Assembly (NCBI GenBank): GCA_943736015.1
Contig: OX031058.1
Location: forward strand, 20,671,001 to 20,735,000
Direction: 5' to 3'
Source: Tridacna crocea
Lineage: Eukaryota; Mollusca; Bivalvia; Cardiida; Cardiidae
Length of the DNA: 64,000 bases
Shown here: in pieces, positions 30,915 through 44,100 of the stretch
Position numbering within the stretch: the first letter of the stretch is position 1
Layout of the letters: each line of letters begins with the position of its first letter
The notes under the pieces: model-generated
Database searches by the model: none
Told to the model about the DNA's origin: nothing
The model's input: the letters and a program-made list of their open reading frames with translations, nothing else
Made by a program: the position numbers and the translations under genes

Positions 30915-31200
30915 CAGACAAGCCCGCAAAGCTCAGTTGGTAGAGCGTAAGACTCAGGATAATGAGAGTGTGGGTTCGATTCCCACGGCTGGCCATCTAA
31001 AATTACTAATAGTCTTTCGGATGAGACGTTAAACCGAGGTCATTAAACCTGTACATAGCACGTTAAAGAACTAGGCGAAACTCGGGATGGGTTTTGTCCG
31101 GTATCTGCACTATCCCCCATAACAATACTAAGTCTTCAAGGGGGCGTCGCCCATATGGGAAACCCGGGGCGACGATAAATAAACGCAAATTCATTCATTC
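30915..31200 (+). mobile_element. tRNA-derived SINE
   Basis: 286 bp flanked by a perfect 12-bp duplication AAGAATATAACA (30903-30914, 31201-31212). The head has Pol III A and B boxes (AGCTCAGTTGGTAGAGC, GGGTTCGATTCC) and a CCA. The middle has TCGGATGAGACGTTAAACCG, which I recall as the conserved central domain of a widespread animal SINE superfamily (Meta type). The tail is an ATTC repeat. It is not a functional tRNA gene; the arms do not pair as a cloverleaf. Confidence 0.88.
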
Positions 31201-31212
31201 AAGAATATAACA

Positions 31213-31830
31213 TGTGCAGATGTCTACAAAGTCTTTCACCGGCGTTTGTGTCGCCATTTTGAGTTCTAGTAATGTGACGAAAATATCACCTGTAGCCGGA
31301 CTACTTTCTGAGCCAACTACTGAGGTGAATGGGAATGATCCGTAGTGCAAGAGAGTGGGTACACAGTCACTCAATGACAACTCGCCTTACCTAGTCCGTA
31401 CTACGGACGTTTCCATATGAACTAAGATTAACGTGGTTCTATATATAGCGCATAACACTCGGGAGTGGGTACACTCCTCACAACTCGGCTGATTCCGTAC
31501 CGACATATTACTTCGTCCGTACTACGGACGTTTCCATAGCGCATCATACTCGTCAAAACTCGGCCGATTCCGTACCTACGTCTACTTGAATGTATGAACT
31601 GTTTGTCAGCTGAAATATAGTAAGAAAGATTTTGATAGAAAATTGAAACTCAAGTTTCCTTTTCTTAAAGAAGCTTTACAATTTTCAGAACAATAAACCG
31701 TTGTATTTCCGGGCGATGAATCGTCTGCGCATGTCCTGTTTTTCGAGGATTCGACCTCACTCGTCACAACTCGGCCGATCTGCTACTTTAAAAATTATCC
31801 ACCAGTTACAGTCGAGGGATATGATGGCTT
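31213..31830. repeat. Unclassified region with spaced repeats of CGTCCGTACTACGGACG
   Basis: The palindromic block GTCCGTACTACGGACGTTTC occurs at about 31396 and 31514. ACAACTCGGC(C/T)GATTCCGTACC-like text recurs near 31480 and 31553, with a third ACAACTCGGCCGAT at 31764. No long frame is present. Confidence 0.6.
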
Positions 31831-31839
31831 CCGTATCGG

Positions 31840-32060
31840 GACAATTGATCGACCCCGGACTATTGCCCCCTGAGGACAATTCCTCCCCCCCCCCCAGGAT
31901 AATCCCCTTCCCGGGACTATGGCCCCCAGGACAATTTCTCCCCAGACAATTTGCCCCCCCCCCCCCTCCAGGACAACCCCGGGACATTGCCCCCCCCGGA
32001 CTATCCCCCCCCCCCTTGAGAATGAATGTAATTACCACCGAAGCGGGACTTTTGCCCCTG
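31840..32060. repeat. C-run minisatellite
   Basis: Irregular repeats of GGAC(A/T)AT(T) separated by runs of 8-13 C. The complementary strand has G-runs able to form quadruplexes. Long frames here come only from the biased composition. Confidence 0.75.
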
Positions 32061-33760
32061 GAAACAACAAAAACAATATGAAAGCAAATGTTTTTGTTGT
32101 TGCTATTCGCTGGACTGTACCTTCCATTCAACGTACAGAATTTGTAATGATAGAATGGAAAACTGCGACTGGCGTTGACTTGACATTGACAACAGTCAGT
32201 GTCTGCATTGAGCAGTATTCTATATTACTTTAGTTTCACATGAATAGATATTGCATCCATGATACAGAAATCTGAATTAACAGTTTTTAAATGTTTATTT
32301 CTCGCGTATGAAAATTTATCCTGACTATGGGAATCTAACTTTGTCAAGCTGGAATCCAACTTTTTAGTTTGGAATCTAATATTTGTCTGAGTTGAATTCC
32401 TGGAGTCCAACTTTCAAAATCCTAGCGAGAACACTGAAGACATAGATGAGTATGAACGGTAAATACATGTACGTATTTGAAAATATGTAAAATGGGAGAT
32501 GAAAATCATGCGATTGGATTACATGTATATGAAAATATAAATTATATCAAACGCAATGTTAATTTAATAATTTCATCAATGCGTCAGCAAAAACATTTTC
32601 GATCTGTGTTTGAAGAAAAAGAATTAATTCTTATTCGCTGCAGGATTTCAAATCGTGTGACATGGAAGCTTTTTCATTTTTTAGAGATGAGAGCTATTGC
32701 TTGATTTTAAGAGTTGTTTGGAACTTTCGAAGGTCAGCTTACAGAAGAAAAATCATTTGTGATTCTATTTGCAACGGTAACTAGGTTCATTTATCCGTTT
32801 TCGTTTACATATTTTCCCTGAACGGGGACGAGAGTGAAATTTTCTTCGATTTTGTTGCGTACCTTGTCTTATTACATATTATATAATACATGGGTCCATT
32901 GTGAGAAGATAAACCGACTACCTTAGTCACTGTTGCCAAGGGCTCACAAACAAACGTAGTCCATACATATATAGTATAGCAGATAGGCTACCCCCTTCTC
33001 CTCTTCTTTTCTTTTCCTTTTCCTTTACTCACAGCCTATATCCTTCCTCTACTGACAATTATATTAAGTCATAAATCTTTTTCCTTTCTTATATTATTAT
33101 AGATCGTTTCTGTTCTTATACCAGACTGATAAATTTTGTGTATTTTTTTTTACTTTATGTGTAATGTTCATCATTACTGGGTGATATAAAGCGTATGTTG
33201 TAGATCTAAGTTGTTGACTTAAATCGATCGTGCTGTCATAAATGTTTCTCTCCATAAAATTTCGGAAAAAAATATTGAAATCTGCTCTAAGTCAGGAAGA
33301 ACTATACGTCGAAGTGCTTATTGTAAACAGCAGTACTTTAAATTCCATGACTAATCATCTTGTAATTTGCAATCTGATCTATATCGAGATCTACACTTCA
33401 GGGATCGTATATACGATCCCTGTACACATTCAGCATATTCTTCATACACCATGGGTTAAGACCAATGTCAAATAGAAACATTGGTGACAAGTTAGGCGCC
33501 TACTTTTTGGATGTGCATAGGTTATTGAACAAGGTTAGATATTCAAGTAAGCTAAACGTATAAAAAAAACTTTTTATAAGTACTCCATATAGGTCTATTG
33601 TTACCTTTGTTTTCCATTTTTGTCTTTCAGAGGGGGATAAATTATAGATTAAATTAATCCATCAGCTCTTTGCATAACTTCAAATTTTCAGTAGGCTAAT
33701 CATCATAATTTAAACGTGTAGACCTATATAGCCTCTGCGTGATCTCACGTTACAAGCCAA
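32061..33760. other. Intergenic, no gene recognised
   Basis: AT-rich DNA with scattered stops. The only noteworthy structure is a 24-bp perfect palindrome at 33399-33422 (half site CAGGGATCGTAT). Confidence 0.5.
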
Positions 33761-34345
33761 GGGCGGATCCAGAGGGGGGACCGGGAGTCCGGACCCCCCT
33801 AGAATTTTGGCAAAAAAGTGGTTATTGGATTCGTGAATGGGACTGGTTTGATATTGCACAGAATTCATGTAAAATACAGTCATAAATTTAAAAAAAAAAA
33901 AAAGGTTCTAAATGTGGAGACCTCCTCATGTTTAGAACTGGAAACGTTGACTTTTCTTGTAAACGGCTTACTCGTACATCCACTACAATCCGAAAATCAA
34001 GGTATCATATGGAGTGCAACACGCGAAAAGGTGCATTCGGACATTTGCGTAAAGTGTCGTCCCGGATTAGCCTGCGCAGTCCGCGCAGGCTAATCCGAGA
34101 CGGCACTTACGACTACATTAGATTTTGTGCTAGCTACAGTAAACTTGCGTAAAACAGAAAATCACATAAAATCGGACAGTGTTGTTTCGGATTAGCGTAT
34201 GCGGACGGCACAAGCTGATCCGAGACGACACTTTACGCAAATGTCCGAATGCACTTTTTCGCGTGTTGCACTCCATATAATAAGACGAGTGCGTTTTCGG
34301 TGGGACCCCCCCCCCCTCCCCCCCAGAACGATATAGATCTGGATT
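33760..34345. mobile_element. Composite repeat: GGCGGATCC-ended element around repeat Q
   Basis: GGGCGGATCCAGAGGGGGGA at the left and CCCCCCAGAACG...GATCTGGATTCGCGC at the right look like imperfect inverted ends. Inside, 33990-34285 is repeat Q in its best form: a long imperfect palindrome from ATATGGAGTGCAACACGCG to its complement, with an inner AGCCTGCGCAGTCCGCGCAGGCT. Confidence 0.55.
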
Positions 34346-34563
34346 CGCGCATGAAAGCGGTGCACGTTCGCAAAGCACATTTTAAAGTTAAGCTTTTTTT
34401 TTTAAATTCAAACGTTAAAAACACAACATAAATAAAGAGTATGGCATCCTTCCAACGTTAACAGTCATTTATTTGTAAGCCGAAATAGCAGAAACCTATG
34501 TATCCATGTATGGAGTTTCAGATGCCTATGGAGTAACGAACGACAACTCTGCTCGGCGATTGT

Positions 34564-34575
34564 TGACGTAAGTCA
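34564..34575. promoter_or_regulatory. CRE/bZIP-like palindrome upstream of the SLC3 start
   Basis: TGACGTAAGTCA lies 127 bp before the ATG. It resembles a CREB/ATF-type site; vertebrate SLC3A2 is an ATF4 target. A 12-bp match alone is weak evidence. Confidence 0.25.
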
Positions 34576-34701
34576 AAAATCACGAATCCCTGAGGTGAGG
34601 TGCGCACGCTACAGTTTCATCAGACAAGATCTGACCTTCATAACAGCTACCAAGATCGGTGGGAATATATTACCCGTAAAGAGATTCACATAGAGAAGAA
34701 G

Positions 34702-35149
34702 ATGGCAGGTAATGAAAACGCAAATCATCCGGACGAAAAGAAGAGTTTGAAATCTGATTTCGACGATACAATCGACGATCAATGCAACAGCTCGACAGCC
34801 AAATTCATGAATGGAAAAAATGGCGGCGAAGCTTGTGTTGAATTACCCGAAGACAGCAACTCCGAGGTTTCATTCAGCGGTCTCGGAAAGGAAGAGTTGA
34901 TGAGATTTGCCGATGATCCATTCTGGGTTAGAGTACGAATTATTTTGTTTGCCTTATTTTGGATTGGATGGATTCTGATGTTGGTCGCTGCTGTCGTTAT
35001 CATTGTTCTAGCGCCACGTTGCCCCGAACGACCAAACCTAAAATGGTACGAGACGAATGTCGTGTACAAAGTTGATCCGAAATCGTTCAAGGACACAAGC
35101 AGTAACGATGCAACGGCAACTATTGGAAAGGGCGTTGGAGATCTTAAAG
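34702..35149 (+). CDS. SLC3-like exon 1
   Basis: The first in-frame ATG of the open stretch, with a good context (AAGATGG). It encodes an acidic N-tail, GLGKEELMRFADDPFWVRVR (4F2hc-like), the membrane helix, APRC and the start of the ectodomain. It ends CTT AAA G|gtgcg. The stop codon follows soon in the intron. Confidence 0.92.
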
Positions 35150-38100
35150 GTGCGAATTATGATATATTATTTTACTAATTTTTGCATGGCATACGTGACC
35201 GGTTCAAACAAAATTGAATATTGCATCATATTTATCGGATGTCAGAAGATTCGGACCCAAGAAGATTCGGCCCAGGGCCTTCCAGCGATTTTCGAGAAGA
35301 TTCGGCCCAGCAGGTGAGAAGATTCGGCCCCGAAGGTGAGAAGATTCGACCCAAGTTGTATTATATTGTTTGTACTAGTAAAATTACCTTATTGAACTAA
35401 CCATTCTTAAACGTTTGAGTAATCTTAATCGCCCATATTGTTTTGCAGAATGTAACGATTATTACCGTGTTCTGCTAACGCCATTATTAGTTGATTTTAG
35501 TGGTGTACTTCTCATCCTTTTTTTGGAGAGGATTAAGCACAATTGATGAGAAACAGAGAGAACTCGGACCAGTTTTCATATTTTGTTTTTGTATTATTGG
35601 CTGTATGTTTTGTTTGCTTTAACAATCTAGGAGCGTAATTTTCTCTTTGTACTGGAACAATCTTACTGAGACACTGAAAAAATCGACTTGAACTTTATTT
35701 GCACATTATTTTGCCATGGAAAAATTACTCTTGTTGTGAAATTCCTGTAAATGAGTAATACATGCATTGATTTTACCGTAATTTGCTTAAATTTTGGGAC
35801 AGTAAAAAATAATTAATTTTTTTCGTGTCCCAAAACTTTGGTCTACAAAAAATGATTATTTTGTCAGCTGTCCCAAAACTTATGGTCAAACAAGACTATC
35901 TGTCCTACTGACAGTCACTTGCCGCTAACCCGTTGAATATTGCCGACGTTGAAATATTGGAACGTCACTGATGTCAGGTTTGCAAGGTGATCTATTTTTA
36001 GACAGATTGGAATTCCACCGATCAATTTGAGCACTAAGAGTTTAAAACTTCGCTTTTTCTCATTATTTTTGTTGATTATTAACTTGGCACTCATAATTGT
36101 CTGCGTCTTTGGATCGCGATGAAGATGTTATTGTGCGTTTGTAGATCAATTCGCAACATATCTTACCTGCTTACATGTACGTGAGGTGACGTTAATTCCA
36201 CTCTGACAAGTACCTACTCGGACCGATCTCAAATTTGATTGGTTCGTCGATCTTCGATCGATAAACCTTGGGTAAAACTGTGTACCTTGATTTCTATTTA
36301 TAGACATTTCAAACTCGATTGACCATGAATTACACGCGTGTCAACTCTGTCAACTTCGGATGTACACACGTTATGGATCTTGGATAGAAGTTATCACACC
36401 CTTTTTACAGTTACGTCGGATTTCTGTTTGATTTAGTGGTATTCGATTTAGGGTTTAAAATAGACTGTCAGGTGATCGTTTTTTTGTCTTGAATCAGGTA
36501 ACTCCCATTGAAATCGTGAGGGTTGGGAAGCATGCTTACGACGTTACGTGTGAAGAAATAAAACTACGCGAAAGCCGAAATAAATATTTGCAAACAAACG
36601 TTTTCAAACGGATTGAAAGATTTTCTTTTTCTCTAAATAGCTATTCACTGTCCCAATTCTTTGGAACAAAAAAATACAGATCTCGCTTTGCAATTTTTAG
36701 TATGTCCCAAATCTTTGGGTCATGAAAAATAATTATTTTCGCGATTTTTGATGGTGTCCCAATTTGTTGGGTGTCCCAAAACATACGCAAATTACGGTAC
36801 CTATTACTTCTTCAAACGAAACATGTAGACAGGAGAAAGATGTGAACTTGTCAATTTCAAAACATTTTTGGTTGACAATTTAATATGGCTCAGGAGTTAA
36901 CTATTATTATGGGATATGAAAAAAAAAAATTAATTTTAAGATCATTTAAGAAAACATGTTGGCCACCAGCAAATTCTCTCCACTCATGATGTTATGCACA
37001 TTAAGACATCAGACATTAATTTAATTTTTTCACAACTTGAAAAATGTAGACTTGTCAAAAAAAAAAAAGTTGATTTGCATTGTAGAAATTGAATCTGGTT
37101 CATATGGTTGGGATTCTTTTGAAAAGATATAAAACATTTCAGAAAATGAAGAAAAGTTGGCTGCCAGCAATCTCTCCATAATCTGCATTGTCATACAAAC
37201 TTTAAAAAGCCAGTTCAAGTTGAACTTGTTAAAAAGCCGAGAGATAACTTTTTCCCAGAAAAATCAAAACTATGAAAAATACGATGACATAATTATAGAA
37301 CTTCTCCAAGTCAATCAACAATAACACTTCACAAAGTGATAACGCGTGTCTGACTGTAATAGGATTAAACCCTGCACCCCATTTTACTCACCATATCGAA
37401 GAGTGTACTTCAACATCATATCACACAGAATTTCAATCTGGTCTCAAGATCGGATCGCAATTTACTGCAGTCTGATCTTGCACCACACTCTCTACAATAT
37501 GTAATTAACTAAAAACAGTAACTAGGTTAGAAGATTTTCTGACAAACCAAGCAGTAATATATAGACATACCAAAGCCATCTAACGTCAAGATCGGATCGC
37601 AATTTACTGCTGTCTGATCTAGCGTCACAATCCCAACAAGATGTAATTAACTTTAAACAGAAATTAAATTTGGATTTTTCTGAGAAGCCAAGTAGTAATT
37701 TGGCGATCCTGTAAAGGTGTTAAATAGATCAGATCAGATTGCACCCTTTCTTGTCCGTCCCAGACAATGATAATGAACGTAACATTTGCGGACGATTTTT
37801 TGAACATTGTACCATTCTTAAAGACCTCCAAGAACATACGAAAACGATGTAGATCAAGCAGAAAAAAAATTACAGTCAGTTTCTCGTTTTTCCAATTTCT
37901 TTCAAAAGCCTTCTTTCACATTGTCCTTAAGAGTCTGAGTTGTCACGTTAAAGGCCTTAAGTTACAGTCTGGAAATTGATACATTTGTGATATCCGACGG
38001 TATTATGTCCTAACTAGATAAAAACCTTTTTTGCTAATGTTTCATGTACATAAGATCACACATACCAATAAAAAAAATGTAATATAGCGGTGCATTCAGT

Positions 38101-41100
38101 TAATCAAATTTTTCGTTCTGTGTTATCGGATCCTGATCCCCAGGTCATAATTATAGTAATAATGAATCTGATGCATATTCATTATACAATACTATCAAAT
38201 TTATCTACCTCACATAATGAGAACACTTAAAAAAATTACGATATCAACAATTATTAAATCAATACATACCATTCATAATACATCAATACAATTACAAATC
38301 GCCTATTTATGACAAGTACATGTACTGCAAAAACATCTTCAAACTGTGAAAACTGCATTTACAATCCTTTATCTTATTCGTCATTAAACTGTGAAAAAAA
38401 TTATTGTAATCCATACTTTCAACTATCTTCACACTGTGTAATGTACCGTATAATCATTTACAAATACAAAAAAATGTTCTTTTCATCTTTAATGTGCATG
38501 CAAACATACATTACATAACAACAAAGTGGGACAAAACCTTTTACAAATTAACCTGCATATTGGGCATTCTCCTTTAATAAAAAATTAAGTTTAATTGCAA
38601 GCTATGGAAATCACCTTCACTATATGCTGTTTTCAAAATTAGGGCCGAATCTTCTTCTACCTTGGGCCGAATCTTCTCGTAGATGGTCCGAATCTTCTTG
38701 GGTCTGAATCTTCTCAAGATTTTGCGTTGGGCCGAATCTTCTTGGGTCCGAATCGTCCTCCACCCATATTTATCACATGACATTGACCCCAATTCTCAAT
38801 AAGTCACACAAGCATTTTTATTTTTAAGGTATCTAACAAAATAAGAGATTGATCAAGGGATTTTCTTCCTTACCTGCAGGGCCGAATTTCGGCCCCATTC
38901 CCAATTGCAAAAAGTGTATTTTTTTCCCAATTCCATAAAATAAAATTCCCAATTTGACGCTAGAAAAAGAAAAGAGTCTGATGTATCAGCCAGGGTGTTA
39001 CCAAACACACAAATTTGCGGGCACTCAGGAAATCGACAGACGTCATCTTGTAGGTATGAAAATACTTGGTGGCGAATTAAGTATAGACTGTGTCCGTATA
39101 ATTTCAACCGATTCATGCGTTGACTGGATTATCTGGCTGTTAACCGTTCTTGCTTTACACGTACAAAATACAGACGACAGTTAATTTCTCGGCAACTGCC
39201 ACGCATATATTGCAGCAAAGCCGAGTTTCGTGAGGCAAATAAGAACCCAGCTCCAAAATTGACAGTCCTGAATTAGGAATAATTTATGAAAAATACCCAG
39301 CCGAATCTAGAATAAGACCACAGGATTTTTTTCCTCTCTCAAATTTTGATCGGTTGTCTCGAGCGGTTCGTAGAAGCAAATTTTTAAGTGTGAAGTTTCC
39401 TCTCTCCATTCATTTTTAACAATTTCTTTTCAACACTGTAATAGGTCTACCATTTGAAAATTACGATTTTTCAGTCTTTCTTTATATGTCAAAGCACTCA
39501 AAAAATCAGTTTCAAAGATGAATCGTAATGGGAAAAACCACGAAAACCCATGACAAAACAAGATCTCTGCTGATCAGAGACTCCTAAATCTGTCGTATCA
39601 AGCCTTGATAAGGACATCTATCAGCTGTGTGGCATACACACAATATAAGAAATAAAACGGGAAATAATACTTCTATTCTTTCATCAGAAAAATAAATATC
39701 TTTATTTAATTATCCTACTAGTACAGATAACTGTCCCCAAAGGCAATGTTACTTTTTGACTGGTCGCCTCTGGGTACAGAGACAAACCAGACAAAATCAG
39801 TTGAAAGTTCCGCACAGAATTTGTGCGCAAGTTTGAACTCTTATAATTTCCTAAATAGAGCACAAAACTAGGATTTAAACATACCTGTGGCTTGCGTATT
39901 CAATATTCTTTCATTTGAAATACAAATATTTTCAATTCAAATGCTGATCATGAGAAAATACCGTGCATTTCATCAGTGACCCGAGCTGTTTACGTTCCCG
40001 AAAACATTCAAAATGGCCGCCACCCACGATAAATTTCGCCCGTGATTTTTCCCGAGATAAACATGTTGTAAACGACTTCTACAAGCTTTTTATGTAATGA
40101 ATGGTTTAACAATTTGGTTTTGGTCATGATTAGTACTAAAGTTTAATTGCATGTCACTGCAATACAGATAAAACCGACGAAACCGAAAGTAGGTATAGCG
40201 CTCTATATTTGCTACCGGAAAATTTACGATGGACTTGAGACGGTACAGTCTACAGTAAATATCCAAATATGAAAAAGATCACCAGGGCGTCTCATTATTG
40301 AGACTAAATATCCTACCTAACATGTTCCCGGGGTGGGGGGAGGGGGTGGTGTCCTTCTAGCTTAGACACTTGAATTGGTATGAAAGACAAAAGAGAGCAA
40401 ATCCACCCAAAAAGAAAGAAGTTTGAAAAAAAAAGAAGCAGTATTGATTCAGTAGTACATTTAATGCCTAAATAAGTTTATTGTAAAATTAATTGTGTTC
40501 CAAACTTTATATTTTTTTATATTTTGTCAATAGTATTTTCCCAATTTTGACATTTTGTCGATGATATTTTTTCCCAATTTGGCCAGGGGCCTTTTTCCCA
40601 AAATGTGTGGATAAAGCCCTGTTGATGATAATCATTGCTGATATAGCTCATTGGGAATAGTGACGGATGTTCCGGTAACAGACGAGTTCGATAGTACAGA
40701 TAACTGTCCCCAAAGGCGATGTTACTTTTTGACTGGTCGCCTCTGGGTACAGAGACAATCCGGACAAAATCAGTTGAAAGTTCCACACAGATTTTGTGCG
40801 CAAGTTTGAACTCTTATAATTTCCTAAGTAGAGCACAAAACTAGGATTTAAACATACCTGTGGCTTGCGTAGTCAATATTCTATCATTTGAAATATTTTC
40901 ATCTCAAACGCTGATTGTGAGAAAATACCGTGCATTTCATCAGTGACCCGAGCTATTTACGTCCCAAAAACATTCAAAATGCACGATCAATTTTATCAGT
41001 GATTTTTCTGAGATAAACATGTTAACGACTTCTACAAGCTTTTTATGTAATGAATGGTTTAACAATTTGTTTTTGGTCATGATTAGTACTAAAATTTAAT

Positions 41101-44100
41101 TCATGTCACTGCAATACAGATAAAACTGACAAAACCAAAAGTAGGTATAGCGCTCTATATTTGCTACCGGAAAATTTACGATGGACTCGAGACGGTACGG
41201 TGCGCAGTAAATATCCAAATATGAAAAAAATCACCGGTGCGTCTCATTATTGAGACTATTCGAGTTCGGTAACATAGACTTGTAGAGTAAATCGACTGGA
41301 TGTTTCGGTAACCAAGCAATTTATATTGTGTTTATGTTCTTAACACCTAATGTATGGCTTTGTTATGTTCAAACCTTTTACTTTTGCACTCTTCAGCCAT
41401 TTATCTAGGGTGGAACAATGATTTTTAGCTCTACTGGCTGAAAGCCAGCAGAGCTTATGACATGGCGTGGTTTCCGTCTGTCCATCCGTCCGTTAAGTCT
41501 TTTTATTGTTTACGCGATAAAGTCTTCATTTCTGGTCAGATTTTCCTAAAAACTCACACAGTTTGTTTATCACATCGATAGCTTTAACCCTATCGATTTT
41601 GAAAAAAATCCGACAAACAGTATGGGAAAAGTAGCCATTTCAAGTTTAGAATTTCCATTTTTGTTAACGCGATAAAGTCTGTATTTTTGGTCAGATTTCC
41701 ATGAAACTTGCAGAGTTTGTTTATCTTATCAATAGCTTCAACCCTATCGATTTTGAAAAAATTCCTACAAACAGTATGGGAAAAGTAGCTATTTCAATTT
41801 AGAATTTCCATTTCTTGTTTACGTGATAAAGTCTGTATTTTTGGTCAGATTCCCATGAAACTTGCGGAGTTTGTTTATCTTATCAATAGCTTCAACCCTA
41901 TTGAATCTGAAAAAATTCCTACAAACAGTATGGGAAAAGTAGCCATTTCAAGTTGAAAACTTTCATTTCTTGTTTATGCAATAAAGTCTTCAATTTTGGT
42001 CAGATTTCCGTGTAACTTACACAGTTTGTTTATCTCATCAATAGCTTGAACCCTATCGATTTTGAAAAAAATCCGAAAAACTATGGGAAAAGTAGCCCTT
42101 TCAGAAACTTTCCATTTCTTTTTTACGCGATAAAGTCTTCATTTTTGGTCAGATTTCCTTGAAACTTGCGGAGTTTGTTTATCTTATCAATAGCTTCAAC
42201 CCTATTGATTTTGAAAAAATTCCAGCAAACAGTATGGAAAAAGTAGCCATTTCAAGTTGAAACCTTTCCTTTCTTTTTTACGTGATAAAGTCTTCATTTT
42301 TGGTCAGATTTCTGTGAAACTTACACAGTTTGTTTATCTCATCAATAGCTTGAACCCTATCGATTTTGAAAAAAAAATGACAAACAGTATGGGAAAAGTA
42401 GCCATTTCAAATTGAATGATTTCATTGCCTGTTTACATGATAAAGTATTTATTTGTGATCACATTTTTATGAATTTTTCAGCTTGTTTATCCCATCAATT
42501 GCTTTTTAACCCTGTTGAGTTGAAAAAATTCAACAAACAATAATGGAAAAGTAGCCATTTTGAGTTGAAAATGACAATTTTTTTTTGTCTTTTCGCGTAA
42601 TGAATTCCTATGTATGCTTTATTTAAAAGCAAACTCTCTGCCAGTAGAGCATATTCAGGCCCTTCAGGGCCTTCTAGTTTGAATTTTGGAATAGAAATCT
42701 TAAAAACTTTCCACATATCAGGAGTAGGGTTTAAGAAGTTCAAAACACTGAACTCTTTCCTTATCAGACCAGTATTTTTTTTTTTTACAAATTTTTTAGT
42801 ATGATCTGTTGCATATCGTTGAAAAACACCCAAATTATTTTTATGGGAAAAGTCATAAATTTTACCCAAACCTTGTAAAATTAGTCGAATCCAAATAAAT
42901 GGTTTTTCTTTCTGCATCAACCAGTCCTACTACCAATACTTTACAAAGAAAACCCAAGAAAAAATGCCTGTAGTTCAATCTAATTTTTTATTCATTTTTT
43001 TAACATGTGCACCGAGCACCAAATTTGTACAGAAAACATATAGAGTTGATGGAAATCATTATGTCAACATTAAACTCTTAACAATTAAAACTATTAATCA
43101 TCTGTTTCCTCCCCCTCTCTCTTATTTTTCTTCTTTGGTAGCTCTGTCACAGTTTTTGAAATCGGAGGAAATGTACATCTATTTTTTCATTGCTTACCTA
43201 AGCATATCATTGCACAGGAGTGTGTAAGGTGGCAAAATTCATTTTTTCCCTAAATTGGATGGGACTGGCACTCGGATGATTACTTCACATGGTAATCTTT
43301 TATTATTATTATTATTATTTCAGTTTGCTCACCATGCGACCAGGGCTTCCCCTGCAAGTTTTAATTTTTGCGCCATCAAATTTGCCACTTCATAAAAATT
43401 GGGGCCAATAGGAGCCAACAGAGGTAGCCACATAGTGCTTTAGATACTCGAGTTTATTGGCCAATGCTAAAGCTTCTAAATACATTGCTCAATAGTGCTG
43501 TACAAGCTTACTTATGTTTCTTTTTCCACAATGGTTTCAAGGTTTTGAGCTGCAGGGACATAGAATTTCTATTTTAAAAGTAATACAGCTCCTTAATTCT
43601 ATGACTGCCAATCTGTTAGAATTCCATCAGTTTTTAAGAAATTCAGAAAGAAATTTGGGATTGTGTGGTGAATTTTTACAACATCATTTCCTTTATCCTA
43701 AAAATACCTGAAGTTTATTTTTTAAAAGGTCCTTTTATTTTGGTCTTTTCTCTCAGTATGAGTGTCCTATATAGTTACTTGTTCCTGTACTATCATCAAG
43801 ACAAAGTGGCCTACAAAGTGTAATTCTCCCCCCCCCCCCCCATTCATTCAGCATTTTCACATCATAAAATCATCTGTGTTTTTCCTCATTATAAGACATA
43901 TTTTAGCACCTACTTTAGAGTTTTATACATATATTTGTGTAAACTTACTGTTTAAAGTCATCATCAAAGCTAAAGACAGTCTGAAATGCTTTTGATCGGA
44001 CGAAGTCAAACTGACATGTTGTTTTGTCATGGGTTTTCACGCTTTTTCGACGATCCGTTTTTTCATATCACTTAATTTTCAGAAATTGTTTTCCTCTTTA

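Noticed and set aside
30915-30998. tRNA gene
   Set aside because: A and B boxes are present, but the arms do not form a tRNA cloverleaf, and it is the head of a SINE with a target duplication.
31701-32233. Pro-rich and Gly-rich frames of 104-126 codons
   Set aside because: Produced by the C-run minisatellite; composition alone explains the lack of stops.
35150-35178. SLC3 exon 1 ending at the in-frame stop after 35160
   Set aside because: The frame does run into a stop, but G|GTGCG is a valid donor and the phase fits exon 2 exactly, giving the conserved GDLKG-I junction.
41422-42680. CRISPR-like array
   Set aside because: Repeats are contiguous satellite units without short unique spacers, in a eukaryotic genome.
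42495-42920. 141-codon minus-strand frame
   Set aside because: It overlaps the end of element D2 and its closing hairpin, has no recognisable domain and no splice context.
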